Part shown: piece after piece, positions 9,097 through 18,341 of the stretch
Position numbering within the stretch: position 1 is the first letter of the stretch
How the letters are laid out: the number at the start of each line of letters is the position of its first letter
NCBI RefSeq assembly: GCF_947498345.1
Contig: NZ_CANMJY010000006.1
Span: forward strand, 62,001 to 126,000
Length of the DNA stretch: 64,000 nucleotides
Reading direction: 5' to 3'
Source: an uncultured Winogradskyella sp.
Lineage (GTDB): Bacteria > Bacteroidota > Bacteroidia > Flavobacteriales > Flavobacteriaceae
Position numbers and translations under genes: made by a program
Notes under the pieces: model-generated
The model's input: only the letters and a program-made list of their open reading frames with translations
Database searches by the model: none
Told to the model about the DNA's origin: nothing

Positions 9097-11127
9097 ATGA
9101 AGTTACTAAATTTCGTCATTATAAGATTAACCTTATGCCTAATTCTAGGTATTGCTTTTGCACATTATCTCAATATAAACTTTAGTATTTCACTATATAT
9201 AACTATTGGATTGATTTTTTTATTAGGCTGCTATTGGTTATTCCTTAGACACAAAATCAATCGCTCCCCTTATTTTATGCTCTTAGCTTTTTTGTGCATG
9301 GTCGGTGTTGGAATCAACACTTACAATATTAAAAATGGAAAATTAAAACGCAGGCATTATACTAATATATATAAAGGACGTGAGTCAGTAACATTATTGT
9401 TTAAGATTGAAGAACGATTAAAACCAGACACCTATAACGATAAGTATATTGTTTCGATTATGGCAATTGCAAACAAAACGGCTTTAGGTAAATTACTTAT
9501 TAATGTAAAGCGTGATTCAACATCCTCGATTTTACCTGTTGATGCTGTTTTATTTACTTCAGCTGAGCTACAAATCATTCAAAGACCATTAAATCCACAT
9601 CAATTTGATTATCGTAAGTTTTTAGAATTGAAACAGGTTTATCATCAATTATATCTAGAGCAGACTCAACTCTTATTTATTTCAGATTCTAAAACCTCTA
9701 TCTATGGCTTTGCAGATCAATGGAGAACCACAATCAATGAGAAACTCATTGCTGCTGGGTTTAAGAATAATGCGTTGAGCATCATAAATGCTTTATTGCT
9801 AGGTCAACGCCAAACAATAGACAAGAGTACTTATAACAACTATGTAAATTCTGGTACCATTCACATTTTAGCAGTTTCTGGACTTCATGTAGGCATTATA
9901 CTCTTAATTCTAAATTTTATTCTTAGACCGCTACTTTACTTTAAACATGGAAATTTCCTTAGACCTTTTATCATTGTCACCTTACTTTGGGGTTTTGCTG
10001 TTATTACTGGTTTATCTCCATCTGTAACACGTGCGGTAACTATGTTTAGTATTATTAGTATTGCCATGCATTTAAAGCGGCCTACAAATATTTACAATAC
10101 CTTAGCGATTTCAGCATTCTTCATACTCCTGGTGAAACCTGTTTTTTTGTTCTCGATTGGTTTTCAAATGAGTTATTTAGCAGTTTTGGGTATTGTGAGT
10201 GTGCAACCTATACTATATAAACTGTGGCAGCCTAAGTATTGGGTCTTAGATAAACCTTGGCAGATTTTTACAGTAACCTTGGCTGCTCAATTGGGTGTTT
10301 TTCCCATTAGTTTGTTTTATTTTCATCAGTTTCCTGGGTTATTTTTCATTTCTAACTTAGTTGTGATTCCCTTTTTAGGCTTAATCCTCGGTTTAGGATT
10401 ATTGGTTATCGTTTTAGCTTTATTAAATATTATTCCAAATTCAATTGTTGTTGCTTACAGTTTTATAATGGATTGTTTAAATGGTTTCATTGCCTGGATA
10501 GCACAATTTGAAGGTTTTCTTTTTAGAGACATTCCCTTCACTTTACCCCAAGTAGTAATAAGTTACTTCATTATTGTGTCTTTGATCAGTAACTATAAGA
10601 TCAAATCTTTTAGAAGGCTAATATTATGTTTCATAGGAATTATCAGTTTTCAAAGTATTATGATCTATAATAACCATAAGACAAAAGATGATGCTTTTAT
10701 CGTTTTTAACAAAAGTCGTTATACCCTAGTTGGTCAAAAAAATGGTAACCGGTTATTTCTATATCATAATTTAGATTCTATAAAGAAACCAACTAATAAT
10801 GTTATAAAGAATTATAAGGCTGGTGAGTTAATTGACGGCATTTCAACCGATAGCTTGCAATCGATTTACCAATTTAAGAATAGCACTATACTCGCCATAG
10901 ATAGTCTAGCGGTTTATAAAGGAATTTCTTTTAAGGTTGATTATATCCTATTGCAAAATTCCCCAAAGGTTAACCTTGATCGTATTATTGACACTTTAAA
11001 ACCTCTAAAGATTATAGCTGACGCAAGCAACTATAAATCTTATGTAAAACGTTGGAAAATGACTTGCAAAAGAAGAAAAATCCCTTTTCACTACACTAAT
11101 GAAAAGGGAGCTTTTATTCTAAAGTAA
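9097..11127 (+). CDS. ComEC/Rec2-family membrane channel protein, lacking an intact nuclease domain
   Basis: 676-residue polytopic membrane protein. An N-terminal DUF4131-like region (about 1-190) is followed by the competence domain (about 215-490), recognisable by ALLLGQRQTIDKSTYNNY and SGTIHILAVSGLHVGIIL. In transformable bacteria ComEC carries single-stranded DNA across the inner membrane. The usual C-terminal metallo-beta-lactamase nuclease with an HxHxDH motif is absent. The last 150 residues keep only a remnant-like fold (VDYILLQNSPKVNLDRII). The gene converges on a DUF3857 gene 6 bases away. Confidence 0.88.
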   Translation: MKLLNFVIIRLTLCLILGIAFAHYLNINFSISLYITIGLIFLLGCYWLFLRHKINRSPYFMLLAFLCMVGVGINTYNIKNGKLKRRHYTNIYKGRESVTLLFKIEERLKPDTYNDKYIVSIMAIANKTALGKLLINVKRDSTSSILPVDAVLFTSAELQIIQRPLNPHQFDYRKFLELKQVYHQLYLEQTQLLFISDSKTSIYGFADQWRTTINEKLIAAGFKNNALSIINALLLGQRQTIDKSTYNNYVNSGTIHILAVSGLHVGIILLILNFILRPLLYFKHGNFLRPFIIVTLLWGFAVITGLSPSVTRAVTMFSIISIAMHLKRPTNIYNTLAISAFFILLVKPVFLFSIGFQMSYLAVLGIVSVQPILYKLWQPKYWVLDKPWQIFTVTLAAQLGVFPISLFYFHQFPGLFFISNLVVIPFLGLILGLGLLVIVLALLNIIPNSIVVAYSFIMDCLNGFIAWIAQFEGFLFRDIPFTLPQVVISYFIIVSLISNYKIKSFRRLILCFIGIISFQSIMIYNNHKTKDDAFIVFNKSRYTLVGQKNGNRLFLYHNLDSIKKPTNNVIKNYKAGELIDGISTDSLQSIYQFKNSTILAIDSLAVYKGISFKVDYILLQNSPKVNLDRIIDTLKPLKIIADASNYKSYVKRWKMTCKRRKIPFHYTNEKGAFILK

Positions 11128-11133
11128 TAGTGT

Positions 11134-13089
11134 TTATGGTTTTGCTTTGTTTAGTACGATTTGTTCGCCTTGCTTTTCTACTATTTTACCAAAAAATGCT
11201 TTAAAATCTTTATAGTCTTTAGGCAAAACTGTAGGGTTATTTATATCTAATTGTACTTTTAATTGCAAATAGCTGCCATTGGCTTTTGCAACATAAACAA
11301 ACTTTACGTCATTATCATTAAATGCTATAGCCTCAGATTTTGGCAAAGACTCTAAGACATAACCTTCTGGCAACATAATATTGATTAAGTATTTATCTTC
11401 GTATGGAATGATAAAATCAATAGGATATTGTCGCTCTTCTAATTTAAAAGGGTTTTCTTTCATTGCCATAAATAATAATGGTGAAAAATATAGTTTATCA
11501 CCAATCTCATCAACGGCATCAGCTAAATTGTATTCATAACTAACTTTTACATCTTTATAAATATCTTTTCGATTTTTAAAATCAATAGTACTAATCTCTA
11601 AATTACCATTGTCTTTTTCTAATGCTTTTATATGAGATTCTGGAGTAGCCTGAGCATATTCTTTTCTGTATCTGTAGGCAATATAATCGGTTAGATTTTT
11701 AGACACTTTACCTGTAATATTAAAATCATCATTTATTTTAATGTTTAACATGGTTGACTCTACAGATTTAGTGTTCGGTTTTATGTCTACCCATCTCGAA
11801 ACACCTTTAGCTTCAATTAGTCTTCCACGCCAATTGAGAACACGTTGAGGCAAAACATTATTTGTACTATACTTTTCCGTGGCATCAATTAACATATAAC
11901 TATCACCACTTTGCACACAGCAAATTACATAGTTAAATCCTTCTCGTGTTGGAAACAATGGAATACCATTATTTCTTGTACTAATAAGTACAGGGTTTGC
12001 ATTAACCCCTTGAGATCTCAACATAGCCACCACCATTAAATTTATATCTGCTACATTTCCTTCCCCTTCCTTATATGCAGCTCTAATACCTTTTTGGGCA
12101 TATTTACTATAATTACCATTCCACTTCACTTTAGACTTAACCAAGTTTTCTACTAATATGGCTTTTTCAAAATCTTCGTTAGCACCTGCTAGCAAGGCTT
12201 CTAAATCATCTTTATAAAAGCTTGTTCTTCCTAATTGACCACCAAAATTTTGACTATCATATATGGTTTTAGATACTTTCTCCCAATTTGTGGAGAAAGT
12301 CTTCTCTATAACTTTTTGAGCATTAAGAATCGCCGTTAGCTCCATACTCATTCCACTCCTATAATTATTAATATTACCAGCATAGGCTTCTGCATTGAGA
12401 GCAGGGACATTCTCTTCATTTATATCAATCATATCTATCTTATAATCAAAGGGTACAGAAACTTGTTGTGTAGTCTTATTAAGTTTAGGTATAAACTTAG
12501 CTCTAGGGTTAAGTTGCGAGTTATAGATATAATATTGCGGTGTAGCTACCTTTACATCTAACTTGTTTATTGGAATATTGTATTGAAGAACAAAATCGTC
12601 AATACCAATGCGAGGGGAATTAATAGTGTATTTGTATTCAATTACTGTACCTTGCTTAACATTGGGCATGGTAAATGAGTTTATTTTCAAATAGTCATTA
12701 TAGTCTTCCTTAAACTTGCCATCACTGCTGAGTTTGTCTTTCTTTATTTTACTACCTTCAAGATTATAAGAAAAGCCTTTTAAACCACTGATACTTTCAT
12801 CTTTTTGACCTTTGTATAGATATACTTTTTTGGTCGCCCAATCAAAACCGTCTTTATTGTATATTTTAATTCGAAATTGAATCTCTCGCCTTTGCATAAA
12901 CCCTCTACTTTCATCAAAAAAGAAATTAACATGCTCTTTTTTATACAATATTGCTGCTGATGCAGAAGAATCTGTTGGGTGCCATTTTTCTTCAAGTTCT
13001 GCTTTAGATACTTTACCAAAATTATAGTTTTGAGCATTCACCTGAGTGATTGTAAATACGGTGATTATGGTTAATAATAAATACTTCAT
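11134..13089 (-). CDS. DUF3857 transglutaminase-like exported protein without catalytic Cys/His
   Basis: I take the start at the ATG at 13089 (MKYLLLTIITVFTITQVNAQ), which gives a signal peptide and 651 residues. The longer frame to 13182 overlaps the upstream paralogue and is unlikely. An N-terminal DUF3857 beta domain is followed by a transglutaminase-like core (about 300-410) and a C-terminal beta region. Compared with the neighbour at 13139-15043, the Cys position reads DIN (Ile349) and the His position FNYVIC (Tyr387), while Asp402 (LIDATEK) remains. Cysteine-protease-like activity is therefore not expected. It is probably a periplasmic or outer-membrane protein acting with its upstream paralogue. 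Confidence 0.88.
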   Translation of the reverse strand: MKYLLLTIITVFTITQVNAQNYNFGKVSKAELEEKWHPTDSSASAAILYKKEHVNFFFDESRGFMQRREIQFRIKIYNKDGFDWATKKVYLYKGQKDESISGLKGFSYNLEGSKIKKDKLSSDGKFKEDYNDYLKINSFTMPNVKQGTVIEYKYTINSPRIGIDDFVLQYNIPINKLDVKVATPQYYIYNSQLNPRAKFIPKLNKTTQQVSVPFDYKIDMIDINEENVPALNAEAYAGNINNYRSGMSMELTAILNAQKVIEKTFSTNWEKVSKTIYDSQNFGGQLGRTSFYKDDLEALLAGANEDFEKAILVENLVKSKVKWNGNYSKYAQKGIRAAYKEGEGNVADINLMVVAMLRSQGVNANPVLISTRNNGIPLFPTREGFNYVICCVQSGDSYMLIDATEKYSTNNVLPQRVLNWRGRLIEAKGVSRWVDIKPNTKSVESTMLNIKINDDFNITGKVSKNLTDYIAYRYRKEYAQATPESHIKALEKDNGNLEISTIDFKNRKDIYKDVKVSYEYNLADAVDEIGDKLYFSPLLFMAMKENPFKLEERQYPIDFIIPYEDKYLINIMLPEGYVLESLPKSEAIAFNDNDVKFVYVAKANGSYLQLKVQLDINNPTVLPKDYKDFKAFFGKIVEKQGEQIVLNKAKP

Positions 13090-13138
13090 TGATAATAAAT
13101 ATTGATTGTTAGGTTGAATTTTTATTTTAAGGAAAAAA

Positions 13139-15043
13139 TTATGCTTTAATAAGTACGATTTTAGTTTTATCGTGTTTAACAATTTGTTTTCTAAAGTCTC
13201 TAAATGCTTTATAATCTTGTTTTTGATAATTCCCTTTATTTAAAATATATGTGCGCGTATATTTAATTTTGTTACCATCTATAGCTTCAAGTTTAAAGTC
13301 ATATTTACCAAATTTACTGTCTATAGTTTTACCTTCGGCCATTGCTTCAATTTTTAAATTTTCTGGTAATTGAATAATAAACTCGTCAACATCTTTAAAC
13401 GAACGATCTATCTTAAACTCTAACTTACGATTATTATATCTTGGAGGAATTTTGGTAACCTTATTAAACATATTTGGTTGAAAAATTAATCGAGATCCAC
13501 TTTTTGAGGCATAATTTCTTGAGGATAGCTTTACATTTTCTTCATATACAATATGATCTAGATCATTATTAACAGTAATATTATCTATGCTAATATTGTT
13601 AATGTTTGCCCAATATTCAGTGTAATGCAACTGTTGATCTCTTGTCGTTTCATTTTCGATACCTTTATGCAAATTATATTGATAACCTGTTGTAGTTATA
13701 TTAACTTCAGCTTTAAAACCACCTGTATCATCCATATAAACATTAGCTATTGTTTTTTGTACACTGTCATCAGCTTCATAAACTTTAGTATGTACTATTT
13801 CACCTCCTTCTGGCTTTACCAATAACACATCTCTATCGTCTGTAAAACCAGCTGTAAAGCCAAAAGGGCTGGTTTGACTTGTGCACTCTAAGAATATATT
13901 TTCATTTTCGTTTGGAACGCATAAAATTACATGATTGCCTTCTATCGCAGAAAACTCGCTATCTATATTTCTTATACCATTTCCACCATAGACAACTGTA
14001 TAATATGATGGCACATTAACAGCTTCTAACAATGCCTTCGTGTAATTGGTAAGACCCTTACAATCTGCATAACCTAATTTATCAACATCCTTAGCCATCA
14101 TAGGCTTCCATCCTCCTATACCAACCTGTATACTAATATATCGCGTTTTATTCTGCATGTATTTATACACTTTTTTAGCACGTTCAATTTTGTTATCAAT
14201 ACCAGCCGTAAGTTGTTTAACTTCGTCTACAGTACTTTGTGGAATAGCATCGGTACCAGTAAGCAATCTATCGTACATCCATTTTCCAAAATCACTCCAA
14301 TTATTATTTACACCTTCTACTCCAACCATATTAAACTTTTTCAACGCCACTTTGTATCGTGGAACAAGGTTATTCAATTCTGGTGTATAAGCTTCATATT
14401 TTATACCCTGAATTTTATTTGCTATAAAATGCTTATCTGATAACTCTTCTATATCGAAAGCATCGAAATTCTCCTTTTTAGTCTTCAACTCTATTTTAGC
14501 TGAGTTTATAATTTTATATTCGGAATGCTCAATACCAACATAATAACCACCAATGGGTTGCCAACCAGGAAAAAATGCTGTACTATTATAAACAACTTCT
14601 GAGGTATATTCTATAGTATATGGATAACTTTGAGGTACATATTTTAAATATTTTACGCGATCATCTTCATAAATAGAAATATCGCTAACTGCACTTGCAT
14701 CGATAAAATCTTTTTCTTTTATTTTTTTAATTTCTTCACCCGAAGCATTATATATGTATACTCTCATCTCTTTAATGTCTCTAAGCGCATCATAAAACTC
14801 TAATGCATTTGCATGCTTTTTTCCATATTCGTTTAGTATGGTCACTATTCGTTTTTCCTTAACATTGATCTTATCATAATCTAAAATCTCTACTACCTTC
14901 TCTTCGAAACGTACCACTGCGTTAGCATTGGCTTTTAAATCTAAAGGAATTGTATAGGAATTATATAACGATTCTGTTTGCGAAAAACCATAAAAAGAGA
15001 TAACAGTAAAAACTGTAACTAGAAAAAAATTTATGCGAGGCAT
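13139..15043 (-). CDS. DUF3857 transglutaminase-like exported protein, Cys/His retained
   Basis: Start chosen at the ATG at 15043 (MPRINFFLVTVFTVISFYGFSQ), which begins a signal peptide; 634 residues. DUF3857 occupies the N-terminal half. The transglutaminase-like core has Cys328 in GYADCKGLTNY and His371 in EGNHVILCV. Where the triad Asp is usual, the sequence reads FLECTSQ, so Glu386 may stand in. Together with the next gene downstream (50 bases away) it forms a paired arrangement common in Bacteroidota. The substrate is unknown. Possible roles are peptide cross-link hydrolysis or a structural role in the envelope. Confidence 0.88.
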   Translation of the reverse strand: MPRINFFLVTVFTVISFYGFSQTESLYNSYTIPLDLKANANAVVRFEEKVVEILDYDKINVKEKRIVTILNEYGKKHANALEFYDALRDIKEMRVYIYNASGEEIKKIKEKDFIDASAVSDISIYEDDRVKYLKYVPQSYPYTIEYTSEVVYNSTAFFPGWQPIGGYYVGIEHSEYKIINSAKIELKTKKENFDAFDIEELSDKHFIANKIQGIKYEAYTPELNNLVPRYKVALKKFNMVGVEGVNNNWSDFGKWMYDRLLTGTDAIPQSTVDEVKQLTAGIDNKIERAKKVYKYMQNKTRYISIQVGIGGWKPMMAKDVDKLGYADCKGLTNYTKALLEAVNVPSYYTVVYGGNGIRNIDSEFSAIEGNHVILCVPNENENIFLECTSQTSPFGFTAGFTDDRDVLLVKPEGGEIVHTKVYEADDSVQKTIANVYMDDTGGFKAEVNITTTGYQYNLHKGIENETTRDQQLHYTEYWANINNISIDNITVNNDLDHIVYEENVKLSSRNYASKSGSRLIFQPNMFNKVTKIPPRYNNRKLEFKIDRSFKDVDEFIIQLPENLKIEAMAEGKTIDSKFGKYDFKLEAIDGNKIKYTRTYILNKGNYQKQDYKAFRDFRKQIVKHDKTKIVLIKA

Positions 15044-15148
15044 ATAAAAATTAAATTTATAGCTTACAATATATAAAGGAAATCTAGTTTTGCAAATGAT
15101 AACTGTCATATTTCTCTTACTCTATAAATTTTTCGATGATCTGTAAGC

Positions 15149-15685
15149 TTAATAGTCTTCTACATTAGGATTTTCGATTCTTTTTACAACAAAAACAATA
15201 GCTAAAATTATAAAACAAGGTATTGCTATATACTTTAATTCACTCATAACAACCCTCATTCCCCATTCTGAAAAAAATTGCTCAATACCAATCGGTGACA
15301 CTCTAATTTCTCTAAAAGGAAAAAAATATCTCGAATTTTCAAAAGGAATAAAAAACCCAACACCTTTACCACCTGAAGTCATCGCATCTAAAACACCATG
15401 CGATAGTGTTGACAAAAATAACACAATGGCAAAAATCAGTTTTCTGGTTTTACCAAACAGAAACGATAATAAACCACTCAAGACTAAAGCAAATAAAATA
15501 GAATGCGTAAAACCTCTATGACCTAATGGATGAGAATAAGAAATCCCAAATTTAAATGCTAAAACATCTATATCTGGTATGATAGCACAAACGATGGCTA
15601 AAAACAAAAGTAGTTTACTCGATTTAGCATCAATAAGCTTAGATGTCGTAAAAGCAACCAATACATGTCCAAAAATAGATGCCAT
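15149..15685 (-). CDS. Membrane-bound metal-dependent hydrolase (YdjM/DUF457 family)
   Basis: 178 residues with four or more hydrophobic segments. Conserved polar motifs include an N-terminal HVLVAFTTSKL, PDIDVLAFKFGISYSHPLGHRGFTHS and STLSHGVLDAMTSGGKG. These His and Asp residues are the metal-ligand pattern of the DUF457/YdjM inner-membrane family. The substrate is not known. The start codon shares one base with the dtd stop, so it is the third gene of the rsgA-dtd operon. Confidence 0.85.
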   Translation of the reverse strand: MASIFGHVLVAFTTSKLIDAKSSKLLLFLAIVCAIIPDIDVLAFKFGISYSHPLGHRGFTHSILFALVLSGLLSFLFGKTRKLIFAIVLFLSTLSHGVLDAMTSGGKGVGFFIPFENSRYFFPFREIRVSPIGIEQFFSEWGMRVVMSELKYIAIPCFIILAIVFVVKRIENPNVEDY

Positions 15686-16137
15686 TAGTCTCTGTACTTA
15701 GAGTCTATGATAATAGTTACTGGTCCATCATTAACTAAATTTACACTCATATCAGCTCCAAATTCACCAGTATGAATTGGTTTACCTAATTCTACCTGAA
15801 GTTGTTTTATAAACCTTTTATATAGTGGAATTGCAACATCTGGTTTTGCAGCTTTAATATAACTTGGTCGATTTCCTTTTTTGGTACTAGCATGAAGCGT
15901 AAACTGACTTACCACTATAATATCACCACCAGAATTTAATAAAGATGTGTTCATAATACCCTTGTCATCAGGGAATATTCTAAGGTTTACAATTTTTTTA
16001 CATATCCAATCAATATCCTCTTGAGTGTCTTCATCTACAATACCCAACAATACCAAAAGTCCTTTTTGAATAGATGCCACTTCTTTCTCATCAATAACAA
16101 CCGAGGCTTCTGAAACTCTCTGTATTACTATTTTCAT
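15685..16137 (-). CDS. dtd: D-aminoacyl-tRNA deacylase (DTD)
   Basis: 150 residues, normal family length. It hydrolyses D-aminoacyl-tRNAs so that D-amino acids are not incorporated. The catalytic motif SQFTLHAST and the C-terminal chirality-selecting motif NDGPVTIIID are both present. It overlaps the rsgA stop by 4 bases (ATGA type) and touches the DUF457 gene by 1 base, so the three are one transcript. Confidence 0.97.
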   Translation of the reverse strand: MKIVIQRVSEASVVIDEKEVASIQKGLLVLLGIVDEDTQEDIDWICKKIVNLRIFPDDKGIMNTSLLNSGGDIIVVSQFTLHASTKKGNRPSYIKAAKPDVAIPLYKRFIKQLQVELGKPIHTGEFGADMSVNLVNDGPVTIIIDSKYRD

Positions 16138-17084
16138 TCTTTATCCCAATTATCTGTTCGGTAATGCTCATCTTCGCCTTCAAGTATTTGAAGGTAACTT
16201 CTATATCTTGAGTATGAAACCTCATCATTTTCAAGTGCTTCTTTAACAGCACATTTAGGTTCTTTAAGATGCAAACAGTTATTAAATTTACAATCTTGTT
16301 TTAGAGCAAAAAATTCTGGAAAATAATCACCGACTTCTTCCCTTTCCATATCGACTACCCCAAAACCTTTAATACCTGGTGTATCTATAATCTTAGCATC
16401 AAAACTTAAATCAAACATCTCGGCAAATGTGGTTGTATGTTGCCCTTGCATATGCTGCTCAGAAATTTCCTTAGTTTTTAAATCTAAAGCGGGTTCTATT
16501 GCATTAACTAAAGTAGATTTACCCACTCCTGAGTGACCTGCAAACATACTTACTTTATCTACCATAAGGGCTTTAACCTTGTCTATATTTTCACCACTTG
16601 TAGCTGATATTTCTATACATTCGTAGCCTATTTTTCGATAAATACTAGCCAAATATTTTACCTCCAGCAACCTTTCTTCATCATATAAATCGACCTTATT
16701 AAACAATAAGACTGTTTTTACAGAATAGGCCTCTGCAGTAACTAAAAAACGATCAATAAAACTTGAAAATGTTGGCGGGTTATCTATTGTAATTAATAAG
16801 AATACCTGATCAATATTAGACGCAATAATATGTGTTTGTTTGGATAAGTTTACAGATTTACGAACAATATAATTTTTGCGTTCTTCTATACGATTAATAA
16901 CACCAGTATCTGAATTATTTTTGGTTTCCAGCTCAAACTTAACTATATCACCTACAGCAATCGGATTAGTACTTTTAATACCTTCTAACCTAAATCTTCC
17001 TTTTATTCTACACTCATAAAACTTGCCGTTCATCGTTTTAACGGTGTACCAACTTCCAGTAGATTTATATACTATTCCTGTCAT
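16134..17084 (-). CDS. rsgA: RsgA, circularly permuted GTPase of 30S ribosome maturation
   Basis: Start chosen at the ATG at 17084 (MTGIVYKSTGSWYTVK), giving 316 residues; the frame extends 7 codons further with no family support. An N-terminal OB domain is followed by the permuted GTPase domain with G4 (LLFNKVDLY) before G1 (GHSGVGKSTLVN) and G3 (DTPGIKGFG). A C-terminal zinc motif reads CKFNNCLHLKEPKCAV. RsgA releases RbfA and checks the 30S decoding centre. First gene of the rsgA-dtd-DUF457 operon. Confidence 0.97.
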   Translation of the reverse strand: MTGIVYKSTGSWYTVKTMNGKFYECRIKGRFRLEGIKSTNPIAVGDIVKFELETKNNSDTGVINRIEERKNYIVRKSVNLSKQTHIIASNIDQVFLLITIDNPPTFSSFIDRFLVTAEAYSVKTVLLFNKVDLYDEERLLEVKYLASIYRKIGYECIEISATSGENIDKVKALMVDKVSMFAGHSGVGKSTLVNAIEPALDLKTKEISEQHMQGQHTTTFAEMFDLSFDAKIIDTPGIKGFGVVDMEREEVGDYFPEFFALKQDCKFNNCLHLKEPKCAVKEALENDEVSYSRYRSYLQILEGEDEHYRTDNWDKE

Positions 17085-17166
17085 TAAAAAATATATCAAT
17101 AGCAAAGTAACAACTTTTTGTCAAAAAAGTATTTACTTTAAGACCTTAAAACAAATATCAACAATC

Positions 17167-17661
17167 ATGAAAAAAAACTTCTTATTTATTGCAGCCATTG
17201 CTGTAGGTCTAGTTTCATTTTCTTTTATCAATAAAGATAATTCTGAAGAAGATAAACCAGTAGCTCAAGTAGAGTACAAAATTGTAACCGTTGTAGAATC
17301 TATTGTACCAAATGGATTGGGTCGTTCTAGAATGATATCAGCCAATGAAGTCAAAGATTTTCAAGAATATACAACGACAAGGTCTGGCGATAAAGACAAG
17401 GATGAAAAAAACAAATCTAAAAGAGGTGATATCCGTATTAAGGGTTATGAAGAAACTAAACTATTAAATTTTTATAATCTAGGTGGAATTCGCTTTCAAA
17501 ATATAGCAGCTAATGATGCTATAATGACTTCTAAGATTAATACTATGATTGCTGAAGGTTGGGAAATCGCTTTTATAAATACTGGCGTTGAAAGCGTTGG
17601 TGGCAAAGGAGATAACAAAGGTATTTTTATTACCAGATATACATTTAAGAGAAACTTGTAA
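17167..17661 (+). CDS. Hypothetical exported protein
   Basis: 164 residues from the ATG at 17167 (MKKNFLFIAAIAVGLVSFSF), an N-terminal signal or anchor segment. The open frame upstream crosses rsgA and is not used. After an acidic linker (NKDNSEEDKPVAQ) comes a compact domain containing YKIVTVVESIVPNGLGRSRM and AEGWEIAFINTGVE, with a mid insert rich in Lys/Asp/Glu. I do not recognise a family. A strong terminator follows at 17681-17710, so it is a single-gene transcript. Confidence 0.75.
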   Translation: MKKNFLFIAAIAVGLVSFSFINKDNSEEDKPVAQVEYKIVTVVESIVPNGLGRSRMISANEVKDFQEYTTTRSGDKDKDEKNKSKRGDIRIKGYEETKLLNFYNLGGIRFQNIAANDAIMTSKINTMIAEGWEIAFINTGVESVGGKGDNKGIFITRYTFKRNL

Positions 17662-17680
17662 TTCATTAATCTTATCAAAG

Positions 17681-17710
17681 AAAAAGGCTTGCTGTTAGCA
17701 AGCCTTTTTC
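17681..17710 (+). terminator. Rho-independent terminator after the exported-protein gene
   Basis: A perfect 12-bp stem AAAAAGGCTTGC / GCAAGCCTTTTT around loop TGTTA, ending in a T run. It lies 20 bases after the stop at 17661. Confidence 0.85.
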
Positions 17711-17882
17711 TATTTAAGTTATTGTAAATTAGATTATTAAAACCCATATTAGTTTTAATTCTTGAACTGATTGTTTAAATCACAGATATGATAATTCATC
17801 TAACAATTATGATATTTAATTTAATTAATCATTAAATTTATGAGCTATAAGAATTACCTTATACGCAATAAAACACCTAACC

Positions 17883-18308
17883 ATGAACACTATCAAACTA
17901 TTTTTTGTTTCAATTTTTGCACTAACCTTTTCTTCTGTTATTGGCCAATCGCAAAAGGAATTAGAGAGAGAAAAAAACAAAGTTGAAGTATTAACTGTCG
18001 AAGAAAGAGCAAACCTGCAATTGCTTTTTTATAACAAAACTAAAACGATGAACCTCTCTGAAGAAGTTGAGGAAGAATATTATAGATATTTATTACACTA
18101 TGTATATGACATGCAACGCCTTAATGATAAAGACAAGGATTATACTGATGATGAAATGAAGAAAGAACTGAAGAAACTTATTACCAAAATGAATTCAAAA
18201 ATAGAGCCTGTTTTAAATAAAGAGCAATTTAAAATGCATCTAAAGAATTGGAATGATATAATGAAAGTGGTCTACTTTAAAAATGGGTGGGAATGGACCG
18301 AAGAATAA
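17883..18308 (+). CDS. Hypothetical exported helical protein
   Basis: 141 residues. The signal peptide MNTIKLFFVSIFALTFSSVIGQ is followed by a highly charged, predicted all-helical mature part (QKELEREKNKVEVLT, EEVEEEYYRYLLHY, DDEMKKELKKLITKM). No enzymatic motif or known family recognised. The length and pattern resemble small periplasmic helical proteins of Flavobacteriia. It ends at the terminator shared with the convergent aromatic operon. Confidence 0.72.
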   Translation: MNTIKLFFVSIFALTFSSVIGQSQKELEREKNKVEVLTVEERANLQLLFYNKTKTMNLSEEVEEEYYRYLLHYVYDMQRLNDKDKDYTDDEMKKELKKLITKMNSKIEPVLNKEQFKMHLKNWNDIMKVVYFKNGWEWTEE

Positions 18309-18338
18309 AAAAAGGCTCGCAAATTGCGAGCCTTTTTT
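18306..18338. terminator. Bidirectional terminator between the exported protein gene and the aromatic operon
   Basis: A 15-bp perfect stem (AAAAAAAGGCTCGCA / TGCGAGCCTTTTTTT) with an AAT loop. It has T runs on both strands and sits between two convergent stops (18308 and 18342). Confidence 0.88.
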
Positions 18339-18341
18339 TGT

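Noticed and set aside
13090..13182. N-terminal extension of the downstream DUF3857 protein
   Set aside because: It overlaps the upstream paralogue's coding region and delays the signal peptide; the ATG at 13089 begins a good signal sequence.
15044..15109. N-terminal extension of the upstream DUF3857 protein
   Set aside because: The internal ATG at 15043 gives a clean signal peptide, whereas the extension does not look like protein of the family.
17023..17166. Upstream extension of the exported protein at 17167 into rsgA
   Set aside because: It is antisense to rsgA coding sequence and removes the signal peptide from the N-terminus.
17711..17882. Search for a gene or RNA between the two exported-protein genes
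   Set aside because: AT-rich with no good ORF, stem or promoter match beyond chance.
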